From: a bacterium
GTDB lineage: Bacteria; Krumholzibacteriota; Krumholzibacteriia; LZORAL124-64-63
DNA length: 64,000 bases
Assembly (NCBI GenBank): GCA_016703265.1
Contig: JADJCK010000002.1
Location: forward strand, 1-64,000
Direction: 5' to 3'
Shown here: piece by piece, positions 1 to 6,763 of the stretch
Layout: the number at the start of each line of letters is the position of its first letter
Numbering within the stretch: the stretch's first letter is position 1
Made by a program: the position numbers and the translations under genes
Notes under the pieces: model-generated
Told to the model about the DNA's origin: nothing
Database searches by the model: none
The model's input: the letters and a program-made list of their open reading frames with translations, nothing else

Positions 1-1
1 T

Positions 2-2407
2 CTACCTGAACCAGGCATCGTGCTGCAGAAGACCGACCGCCTGTCCGAATCGCGTTCCGTCCTGGAAAAGGGCCATCGCCTGGCTGCGAGTCTCGGCGAC
101 CGTTTGCAGCAGTGTCGCTTGAGCCTGGCCTGCGGGCGCCTCGAGACCCTGGGCGGTCGGCTGGCGCGGGCCGAGGAGTTGCTGCTCGAAGGCCAGGCTC
201 TTGCCGCGCAGCACAGCTTCCAGCGCGAGGCGACGATCGCCGACGAGTATCTGGGCGATGTGCTGCTTGCGCGCGGCGAGCCGGATCGCGCCATCGTCAA
301 CTACCGCCAGGGCATGGCGAAGTCGCGGGCCATCGCTGCCGGCAACGACCTCGAAGGCGAACTCTTGCGGCGACTGGGCGAGGCCCATCTTGCCGCCGGC
401 CGCCTCGAGGATGCCGTGGCGGCATCGACCGCGTCGCTCGGCATCTGCGAACAGTGCGGCGAAGTCTACGAGATCGGCTTCTGTCACCTGACCCTCGGTC
501 AGGCTTTCCTGCGTCTGGGCGATGTTGCCGCGTCGGACGAGCACTTCCGCCTCGCGGTGACGACGTTCCACGACCAGAAGCTCCCGCACCTGTGGTGCCG
601 CGCCGTGGTTTCGTGGTGCGATGCCCGGCTGTCGTCGGCGTCCGAACCGCAGCTGCTGGTGCTGCGACGGCTGCTCGCCGAGGCGCAGGAGCGCGTCGCG
701 GCCGGTGTCAGCGACTCCATGCTCTGCCAGGTCCTTGATCGCCTGGCCGGCGTGCAGGTGCGCCTCGGCCAGTTCGATGACGCGCTGTTGACGGCCTTCG
801 ACCTGGAACGCTACGCCGGCGGGCTTGACGATCCCCGCTGGTCCGACATCGTCCTCAAGCTGCGCGCGACGATCGAGCGCGGGATCCTGCGTGCCGTGGG
901 CACGCCTGAGGCTCACTTCGAGGCGATCTCGACCCTGCCGGGGCTGTTCGACGCCGATGACAGCGCGGTACCGCGCAATCTCGACGCGGTGCTCGTCGCG
1001 GGCATGGATCGCGTGGGCGCGGATTCCGGGTTCATCGCCATGGTGGAACCAGGTGCCGCCGATGGCGCCCTGAGGGTCGTCACGCGGCGCGGTTTGACCG
1101 AGAATCTCTCGGGACAGCTGGCACGGTGGTTCGTCAGCGCGGGCACCGGACGCGAACGTGGGGGCATCTCGTTACACACCCGGCTCGGACTGCAGGACCG
1201 GATCGTTGCCGACGTTCCGGCACTGATGACTGTCGCCGACAGTTGCCTGTTCATGCCGATCGCACTGCACGACCGCCGATTCGGCGTGCTCTTCCTCGGC
1301 AAGTCGGGTTCGGGCGCCACGGCCACGGCCTTCGACCGTTCGGCCCTGGACTTCCTGGCCACCTACCTTGGCTTCCTGGCGCTGTTCCTGCACGAGAAAT
1401 GCCGGACGCGCGGCGATGGCACGGAGCCGACGCCGTTCGCGGCCGTCGAGAGCTTCGAGAACATCATCACGCAGAACGTGCGCATGCTCGACGTGCTCGG
1501 GCTGGCGCGCAAGGTCGCCCCCAGCGAGTTGACGGTACTGCTGAACGGCGAAACCGGTACGGGCAAGGGCCTCCTGGCCTACTCGATCCACGCGCTCAGC
1601 CGTCGCGCGGGCCAGCGGTTCCTGGCCATCAATTGTGCCGCGATTCCCGAGACCCTTCTCGAGAGCGAGCTGTTCGGCCACAAGCGCGGCAGTTTCACCG
1701 GGGCCCACGCCGACAAGAAGGGCCTGCTTGCCGAGGCCGAGGGCGGCACCGTGTTCCTGGACGAGATCGGCAAGATGCCGTTCAGCATGCAGGGCAAGCT
1801 GTTGCACTTCATGGATACCAAGGTCGTGCGGCCCGTCGGCTCGAACCAGGAGTTCCGCGTCGACGTTCGCGTGATCTGCGCCTCGAAGAACGACCTGCAC
1901 CAACTGGCGCGTGAAGGCGCCTTCCTCGAGGATCTCTACTACCGGCTGCTCGATTTCCCGCTGGTCATCCCGCCGTTGCGGGAGCGCCCGGATGATGTCG
2001 AGTTGCTGGCCTCGCATTTCGTGGCGCGGTTCAGCCGGGAGCTCGGTATCCAGCAGCCGGATGTCGACCACCGCTTCATGGAAGGCCTTGTGCGCCATCC
2101 CTGGCCGGGCAACGTGCGTGAGCTCGAGAAGACGCTGCAGCGCGCCATCGTCCTCGCCAGCGGTTCCGGGACCTTGCGCCTGGAGCACCTGCCGGCCGAA
2201 TTCCACGCCAGCGCCCCCCGCTCCGCGGCCGGGCGCGGGCAGGCGGCCTCCCTGCGTGACACGCTGGCCGAAGTCGAATGCCGCGAAATCCGGGCAGCCT
2301 TGCAGCGTGCCGGCGGCAACAAGTCGCAGGCCGCTCGCGATCTGGGCATCAGCTATCCCAACCTGCTGAAGAAGGCGCGCCTGTACGGCCTGCAGGAAGA
2401 CGCCTGA
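2..2407 (+). CDS. sigma-54-dependent transcriptional activator (TPR-GAF-AAA+-Fis), 5' end outside window
   Basis: Bacterial enhancer-binding protein that would use ATP hydrolysis to open promoters bound by RNA polymerase with sigma-54. The frame is open to the left edge; the first possible start is a GTG at 20 but the gene probably begins upstream. Counting from that GTG, residues ~10-280 are Ala/Leu-rich helical TPR-like repeats and ~295-455 resemble a GAF sensor. The AAA+ domain (~480-700) has Walker A GETGTGKG at ~510, the sigma-54 contact loop GSFTGA at ~557 (Ser variant of GAFTGA) and Walker B VFLDEIG at ~578. The C-terminus has a Fis-type helix-turn-helix (GNKSQAARDLGIS, ~764). There is no receiver domain in the visible part, so the TPR and GAF regions are the likely signal inputs. 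A sigma-54-like promoter lies 220 bases downstream, a plausible target. Family assignment is firm; the regulon is unknown. Confidence 0.93.
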   Translation, partial: LPEPGIVLQKTDRLSESRSVLEKGHRLAASLGDRLQQCRLSLACGRLETLGGRLARAEELLLEGQALAAQHSFQREATIADEYLGDVLLARGEPDRAIVNYRQGMAKSRAIAAGNDLEGELLRRLGEAHLAAGRLEDAVAASTASLGICEQCGEVYEIGFCHLTLGQAFLRLGDVAASDEHFRLAVTTFHDQKLPHLWCRAVVSWCDARLSSASEPQLLVLRRLLAEAQERVAAGVSDSMLCQVLDRLAGVQVRLGQFDDALLTAFDLERYAGGLDDPRWSDIVLKLRATIERGILRAVGTPEAHFEAISTLPGLFDADDSAVPRNLDAVLVAGMDRVGADSGFIAMVEPGAADGALRVVTRRGLTENLSGQLARWFVSAGTGRERGGISLHTRLGLQDRIVADVPALMTVADSCLFMPIALHDRRFGVLFLGKSGSGATATAFDRSALDFLATYLGFLALFLHEKCRTRGDGTEPTPFAAVESFENIITQNVRMLDVLGLARKVAPSELTVLLNGETGTGKGLLAYSIHALSRRAGQRFLAINCAAIPETLLESELFGHKRGSFTGAHADKKGLLAEAEGGTVFLDEIGKMPFSMQGKLLHFMDTKVVRPVGSNQEFRVDVRVICASKNDLHQLAREGAFLEDLYYRLLDFPLVIPPLRERPDDVELLASHFVARFSRELGIQQPDVDHRFMEGLVRHPWPGNVRELEKTLQRAIVLASGSGTLRLEHLPAEFHASAPRSAAGRGQAASLRDTLAEVECREIRAALQRAGGNKSQAARDLGISYPNLLKKARLYGLQEDA

Positions 2408-2439
2408 CCTCGTCATCCCGATAGCAAACCCCGGCTGAG

Positions 2440-2466
2440 CCCCGCGCCTGGCGGGGAATTTTTTTT
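2440..2466 (+). terminator. intrinsic terminator of the sigma-54 activator gene
   Basis: Perfect 6-bp stem CCCCGC/GCGGGG with a 5-base loop, followed by AA and eight T residues. It starts 32 bases after the stop codon and separates the activator transcript from the non-coding region beyond. Confidence 0.85.
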
Positions 2467-2494
2467 ATAGTCCAACCTGTTGGGATGCAATGAG

Positions 2495-2524
2495 TTGATG
2501 AGGGCCGTCATCGCTCTGTAAATT
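2495..2524 (+). promoter_or_regulatory. possible sigma-70-type promoter with an internal palindrome
   Basis: TTGATG, 18 bases, TAAATT, in a locally AT-rich stretch just after the activator terminator. GATGA/TCATC (2497-2501 and 2508-2512) forms a short inverted repeat between the hexamers that could be an operator. The matches are partial, so this is only a candidate. Confidence 0.3.
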
Positions 2525-2627
2525 CTGTTAATAGTCAGCCCCTGGGACGCCCGGAACAGTGCGTTTCTATTCCAGCGTAACACGTTGTCCTGCAGTAAGT
2601 TGAAACATTTTTGCCGAGAGGCCGACA

Positions 2628-2644
2628 TTGGTACGGCAACTGCT
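2628..2644 (+). promoter_or_regulatory. sigma-54 (-24/-12) promoter candidate
   Basis: TTGGTACGGCAACTGCT matches the sigma-54 consensus YTGGCACGRNNNTTGCW at every specified position except two (C to T in the -24 element, first T to C in the -12 element). The GG and GC dinucleotides have the required 10-base spacing. Predicted start is near 2655. It lies just downstream of a gene for a sigma-54-dependent activator. No activator-binding site was identified by eye. Confidence 0.65.
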
Positions 2645-2654
2645 TTAGGAGGAA

Positions 2655-2966
2655 GCGAAGGGGTGAGCAACAGGGATCCTCTTCATGACGCAGATGAATT
2701 TCGTGTTCTCGGGAGAATTGAGTCCATTCCGGCCGCAAGGCAGGGGTTCTCATCGAGAAGGCCGCTCGGGGGATGTGAAAGAGGTGGGGTCTGGATCATC
2801 CCGACAGGACGGCGTAAGAGGATCAGGACCCTCTTCTCCCGGAACACGAATTCACGACAGCGCGACCTGACAGCGAGTTTGCTCAAGAAGAAGTTTTGCA
2901 AGAGCCCCAGCCGGGGCCGGGGAGGCGAGCCTCGAATCCGGCGAACCGCAAGGTGGGGCTCTTTTC
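2655..2966 (+). ncRNA. candidate structured non-coding RNA behind a sigma-54 promoter
   Basis: No convincing protein is encoded between 2467 and 3324. The predicted transcript can fold into a long closing stem of about 23 bp with small bulges: 2696-2722 pairs with 2831-2853. Enclosed are hairpin A (CGGCC 2730-2734 with GGCCG 2759-2763, stacked on TTCTC 2746-2750 with GAGAA 2754-2758) and hairpin B (TCGG..GATG 2766-2775 with CATCCCGA 2797-2804). A separate domain at 2901-2962 ends in TTTT. The strong AGGAGG at 2647-2652 lies upstream of the predicted start and would not serve a short reading frame. It does not look like RNase P, tmRNA or a riboswitch class I know. Bases 3036-3324 hold nothing else recognisable apart from the lipoprotein ribosome-binding site. 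The existence of the RNA is inferred. Confidence 0.45.
2901..2965 (+). terminator. branched terminator-like RNA domain
   Basis: AGAGCCCC (2901-2908) pairs with GGGGCTCT (2955-2962), followed by TTT. Nested inside are GCCGG/CCGGC (2916-2920 and 2938-2942), GAGGC/GCCTC with a two-base loop (2922-2933), and ACC-GCAA-GGT (2945-2954) with a GNRA loop. This is more elaborate than a simple terminator and may be the 3' domain of the candidate RNA. Confidence 0.55.
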
Positions 2967-3000
2967 CTTGCAGGATTCGGCACCACGCGCCTGGATCCTG

Positions 3001-3035
3001 GAACCCGGCGGCCTGCACCGCCGGGTTCACTTTTT
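3001..3035 (+). terminator. strong intrinsic terminator, second of a tandem pair
   Basis: Perfect 11-bp stem GAACCCGGCGG/CCGCCGGGTTC with a 6-base loop, then AC and five T residues. It has no upstream protein gene on the same transcript, so it must end an RNA transcript or insulate the lipoprotein gene that follows. Confidence 0.75.
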
Positions 3036-3324
3036 GGGAACAAGCGCCGAGGGACGTCCTCAAAAGGGGATTCTGTCCCATATCGCGCACAGCCAGTATT
3101 GTCCTGCCATCCGGCCCAGGGTGCGCCACGATCCCGGGCCGCAGCCAGCGCGGCCGGCCCGCCGCGAATGGATCTTACTCATAGATAACAGGTTACGTGG
3201 GTGTGCGCAGGCCGCTGGCAGGCGGTTCGAGCCGATGTGGGGATTGATCGTGCCGTCGAGGGCCGTGGCACGAACCCTGCCTCAGCAACTATGGCGAACG
3301 ATCCAGCCGGCCAGGAGGAGCACG

Positions 3325-4365
3325 ATGAAGGCGAACGAGATGGCGACCGGACAGCGCGCAGGCCGTACAGCGAGGCGGTCGGCGCGAGCCATGATCCTGA
3401 TGGCGGTTCTGGGAGCCGGACTTTTCCTGGCCGGCTGCTCCGACGACGACTGCCTCAATTGCGCGGACCTGCCGCCGCCCGTGGTGCCGACCGGCGTGCA
3501 CAGCATCAGCGGCGACGGCTATGTGATCGTGCAGTGGAACGACCTGGTGTACTCGCCGTACGACGGCGCCTACAACGAGCATCTTGTCTCCTACGAGGTC
3601 TATCGGCGCTACTACGAATTCGGCGACGAGAACAACCCCAACCGGACCTTCGACCCGGTCCCGGTCGCGACGATCGACTGGGACGAGAACTACGATTCCG
3701 GTTCGGGCCTGCACTGGTATGTCGACGAGAACGTGACGAACGGATCGCAGTACGAATACGCCGTTGCCTCGGTGAATGCGGCCGGTGATCGCAGCGCGCT
3801 CAGCTACGAGTTCGTTGTCGACGCTCCGCTGCCCATGAGCCCGCTGGACAACGATGGCTGGTTCGTGCCGCTGGCGATCTTCGACGGCAATGCCGTCGGT
3901 GCCACCGGCTACGGCTTCGTATTCGCCCGCGCAGCGGCGAGTCCGGGCCAGCTGAACTACGGGCGCGTCACGCCGGGCGTCGAGATCCTTCTCGCCGACA
4001 TCGAGGTGTTCTTCAGCAGCGGAACACCGTTCGTCACCCGCGGCGGCAATCATGTCCGGCTGCAGGACCTCGGTGACTTCAATGACGGGTTCGGCAATGT
4101 CCTCTTCGAGGGCGTCACCTGGGCGCCGGTCAACGGCTACTCGGCAACCGGCACCATGGAACTCGTGGCCGGCCATGTGTATGTCGCCGAGATCACGACG
4201 GGCCCGGGCACGGTTCATTTCGCGAAGTTCGGCGTCGACAGCATCGGTTCCGGTGTGGTGAACATCATCTGGGCTTACCAGCTCATCGCGAACCTGCCCG
4301 AATTGTCGGCGCCGTCAGGCGACCGCGGGCAGGAGACGGACGGTCCGCGACTCATCAGCCTGTAG
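3325..4365 (+). CDS. secreted lipoprotein with fibronectin type III-like domain
   Basis: Predicted 346-residue lipoprotein of unknown function. ATG at 3325 is preceded by GGAGGAG at the right distance; the open frame extends further upstream but that part is Arg/Pro-rich and unlike a protein start. A basic n-region and hydrophobic core lead to the lipobox LAGC at ~37-40, so it should be lipid-anchored after signal peptidase II cleavage. Residues ~50-165 look like a fibronectin type III-type beta sandwich (PPPVVPTGVHS start, then alternating beta strands with VQWNDL and YEYAVASVN). The remaining ~180 residues are a beta-rich domain I cannot name. It sits alone between a double terminator and the DUF4384 gene. 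The lipoprotein call is secure; the function is not. Confidence 0.85.
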   Translation: MKANEMATGQRAGRTARRSARAMILMAVLGAGLFLAGCSDDDCLNCADLPPPVVPTGVHSISGDGYVIVQWNDLVYSPYDGAYNEHLVSYEVYRRYYEFGDENNPNRTFDPVPVATIDWDENYDSGSGLHWYVDENVTNGSQYEYAVASVNAAGDRSALSYEFVVDAPLPMSPLDNDGWFVPLAIFDGNAVGATGYGFVFARAAASPGQLNYGRVTPGVEILLADIEVFFSSGTPFVTRGGNHVRLQDLGDFNDGFGNVLFEGVTWAPVNGYSATGTMELVAGHVYVAEITTGPGTVHFAKFGVDSIGSGVVNIIWAYQLIANLPELSAPSGDRGQETDGPRLISL

Positions 4366-4440
4366 TCCGGGTCAGGGAATGGAAAGGGGCGCAGTCATGG
4401 GACATCAGCTAAACGACAATCGCAGCGTCAGCGCCGGTAT

Positions 4441-6411
4441 TTGGTCCGCGGCAGGCACGCGACGGCGTTGGGCCTGGGTCTGTGCCTGTGGCTGGGGGCG
4501 GGCATCGGACTGGCGCAGCCCGACGGGGCAGGCCAGTACCAGGCCGAGCGCTCGCGTGAAGACTACGGCCGCGCGGCCACGAGCGAAGACGACTACGACT
4601 ATGGAGCGCAGTCGCTCCGCGTGTCGGTGTGGCTCGACCGTGAAGAGGACGAAGTCTACCGGCGCGGCGACGAACAGCGTGTTGTTTTCCAGACGAACGA
4701 GGACGCCTACGCGGTGGTCTATCGCATTGACACCGATGGACTGGTCACCGTGCTCTGGCCCCGCGATCGCCTCGACGACGGCTTTGTCTTCGGCGGCCAC
4801 GAATACCGGCTGCCCGGGCGGGAGTCCGCAGCCCTGCGCATCGATGAATCGGAGGGCGAGGGCTATGTGCAGGCCGTGGTCTCACGCTACCCGTTCGACC
4901 TGCGCCCGCTCGAACTCGATTTCCTCGGTGACGAAGACCGGGGCCGCTACGACTTCCACGTGGCCGGCGACCCGTTCCTGGCGATGAACGAAGTCAACTA
5001 TGCGGTCACCGGGCTGGAGAATTCCGCCGACCACGTGATCACGAACCACGCGCGCTACTACGTGCACCGCGTTGTGGACCATCCGCGGTATCTCTGCATG
5101 CAGTGCCATACCGACGACTCGCCTCGCTATGATCCGTACGCCGGCAGTTGCACGCTCGACATCGACTACGACTACAACTGGAGCAACAACTGGTACTCGC
5201 GCTACGGCTACTATCCGGTGTACTGGAATCCCGTCTACGTCTATGTGGATCCCTGGACGTGGCGCCCGTGGGTGAATTTCTGGTACGACCCCTGGTACGT
5301 GTGCGCGCCCTGGCAGGGCTGGCGCAGCTCCTACTGGGATTGCTACACCTGGTACGATTCGCCCTACTACCGCGGTGGCTGCGGGACGGGCTGGGAAGGT
5401 GGCGGCCGCCGCTACCACCCGCTCAACCGGCACGGCGATTCGGTGGCCGTCCGGAAGTCGCGGGAGCATGACACGGTCACGCGGCAGGTCACCCGCACGC
5501 GGCTTGAGCCGAACGAACGCGACGCCATGGTGGCCAGGCGGCCCCTGGCCGGGCGTGGCGGCAAGGGCAGCGAGCGTATCGTCAATGGGGCGAGTCCCGT
5601 GACGGTCGCCCGCGGCGACAAGCCCCTGGCGCGCAAGGTCGAACGCTACACGCCGGCGGCGTCGTCCGGACGGGGTGGCGGCCTGCGCATCCGGCCGGGC
5701 AGCAGTGGCGACTCGCGGGCCGATGCCGGTTCGCGTCCCGACAAGCCGACGCGTCGGCACACCGCGGCCGGTGGCGACCAGGAAGCGCGGATAACCCCGG
5801 TGCGGCCGGTCGCTCGTGGCGCCGACAACGGTTCACGCCGACCCGCCGAGACGGGCACCGTCCGTCCGGGGGACACGGGCTCGCAGCGTGACGGCGATCG
5901 CGATGGAGTTCGCGCGCTCAACCCGCGCCAGCGCGGCTCCCGGGTCTGGAACAGCACGACCGGTCGCAGCAACCAGCCCTCCGAACGCAACACGCGGCCC
6001 GACCGTCCGGTGCGTTCGCGTACCGAAGGTGCCGACGACAACCGGGGATCGGCCCCGGCGGAAAGCCCGCGCGGGGGCAGCGAAGCACGACCCGGACGTG
6101 ACGGCGGCCAGCGTCGTCAGCCGGCCGAATCGTCGAACCGTGAAGGTGCAGCCCCGCGGGCGAATGACAGTGGCTCGCGCAAGTCCGATGACTCGAGGCG
6201 GGGCAGCCAGGTGGCGCCGCAGCCCAGCCGGGAAGCGCCCAGACAGGGCCGGGAGTCGACGCCCGCGCCGGCGCCGGCCCGGCAGGAACCGGTGCGGCGC
6301 CAGGAATCACCCCGCGCGCGTGGCGGCGAGGAGCGGGAAGCACCGAAAGCGGACGATGCCAAGCCGGCTGACAATGCGGCACGGCGGTCGCCGAATGCGG
6401 CCAGGAAATAG
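4441..6411 (+). CDS. secreted DUF4384-domain protein with aromatic core and Arg/Pro/Ser-rich tail
   Basis: Predicted exported protein of ~656 residues. Residues 1-26 form a signal peptide (hydrophobic ATALGLGLCLWLG ending in AQ). About 57-165 resemble a DUF4384 domain (SVWLDREEDEVYRRGD, VVYRIDTDGLVTVLWP), a fold found in secreted or membrane-linked bacterial proteins. Residues ~235-320 are extremely Tyr/Trp-rich, and from ~335 to the end the protein is low-complexity Arg/Gly/Ser/Pro. A CxxCH heme-type motif, CMQCH, occurs at 219-223. The start is a problem: TTG 4441 is the only start in this frame near the signal peptide, while a better ATG with GGAAAGGGG sits at 4397 in another frame. A one-base indel between ~4400 and 4450 is possible. 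Function unknown. Confidence 0.75.
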   Translation: MVRGRHATALGLGLCLWLGAGIGLAQPDGAGQYQAERSREDYGRAATSEDDYDYGAQSLRVSVWLDREEDEVYRRGDEQRVVFQTNEDAYAVVYRIDTDGLVTVLWPRDRLDDGFVFGGHEYRLPGRESAALRIDESEGEGYVQAVVSRYPFDLRPLELDFLGDEDRGRYDFHVAGDPFLAMNEVNYAVTGLENSADHVITNHARYYVHRVVDHPRYLCMQCHTDDSPRYDPYAGSCTLDIDYDYNWSNNWYSRYGYYPVYWNPVYVYVDPWTWRPWVNFWYDPWYVCAPWQGWRSSYWDCYTWYDSPYYRGGCGTGWEGGGRRYHPLNRHGDSVAVRKSREHDTVTRQVTRTRLEPNERDAMVARRPLAGRGGKGSERIVNGASPVTVARGDKPLARKVERYTPAASSGRGGGLRIRPGSSGDSRADAGSRPDKPTRRHTAAGGDQEARITPVRPVARGADNGSRRPAETGTVRPGDTGSQRDGDRDGVRALNPRQRGSRVWNSTTGRSNQPSERNTRPDRPVRSRTEGADDNRGSAPAESPRGGSEARPGRDGGQRRQPAESSNREGAAPRANDSGSRKSDDSRRGSQVAPQPSREAPRQGRESTPAPAPARQEPVRRQESPRARGGEEREAPKADDAKPADNAARRSPNAARK

Positions 6412-6763
6412 GAACAGGATGCAGGAAGTCGTGTGCTGGTGATCTTCCCCCCATCTCCCGTCGGCCGGGGCGGCGCGGATTCTCGAAGTGGTTGGCAGCC
6501 GTGCGGGAATAGCGGCGCACCGGGCAGGCGGGGACACCAGCATTGACGGGAGGGTCCGGCGAGGGAATGTCGATCAGGGGTGACAGGTACCACGTCGGGC
6601 TCTCCCAATATCTTCGGAAGCATGGCCACCCCGCGCGCCGTCCCGGCGCCGGGGTGACCGCGCAATTGACCGGGGCGGTTCCGGGCGTCTACAATGCGCG
6701 CCGACAACAATCTGCGATCGCGGACGACGGCCCTGACGGTGGCCGGGAAGGGGCGCGTATTCC
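6412..6763 (+). other. 352-base intergenic region with hairpin and promoter
   Basis: No protein is supported here. CACCCCG (6627-6633) pairs with CGGGGTG (6650-6656), enclosing GCGCC/GGCGC, but no T-tract follows, so it is at best a weak terminator for the DUF4384 gene. A sigma-70-type promoter follows at once (separate entry). The first 200 bases show nothing else. Confidence 0.5.
6666..6695 (+). promoter_or_regulatory. sigma-70-type promoter of the M6-like/PorV-like operon
   Basis: TTGACC, 18 bases, TACAAT (5 of 6 matches in each hexamer). The predicted start near 6703 leaves a leader of about 60 bases before the ATG at 6764. Confidence 0.65.

Noticed and set aside
2916..2954. c-di-GMP or cobalamin riboswitch
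   Set aside because: The conserved core sequences of these classes are absent; only generic GNRA and GC-rich helices are present.
2585..3184. Possible 199-residue protein or shorter reading frames in the 2.6-3.2 kb gap
   Set aside because: Arg/Ser-rich composition, no family resemblance, runs through two terminators, and the only good ribosome-binding site lies upstream of the predicted transcript start.
6666..6695. Promoter region as the start of a further gene between 6412 and 6763
   Set aside because: Reading frames there are short and start inside the promoter or hairpin; the promoter fits the 6764 gene.
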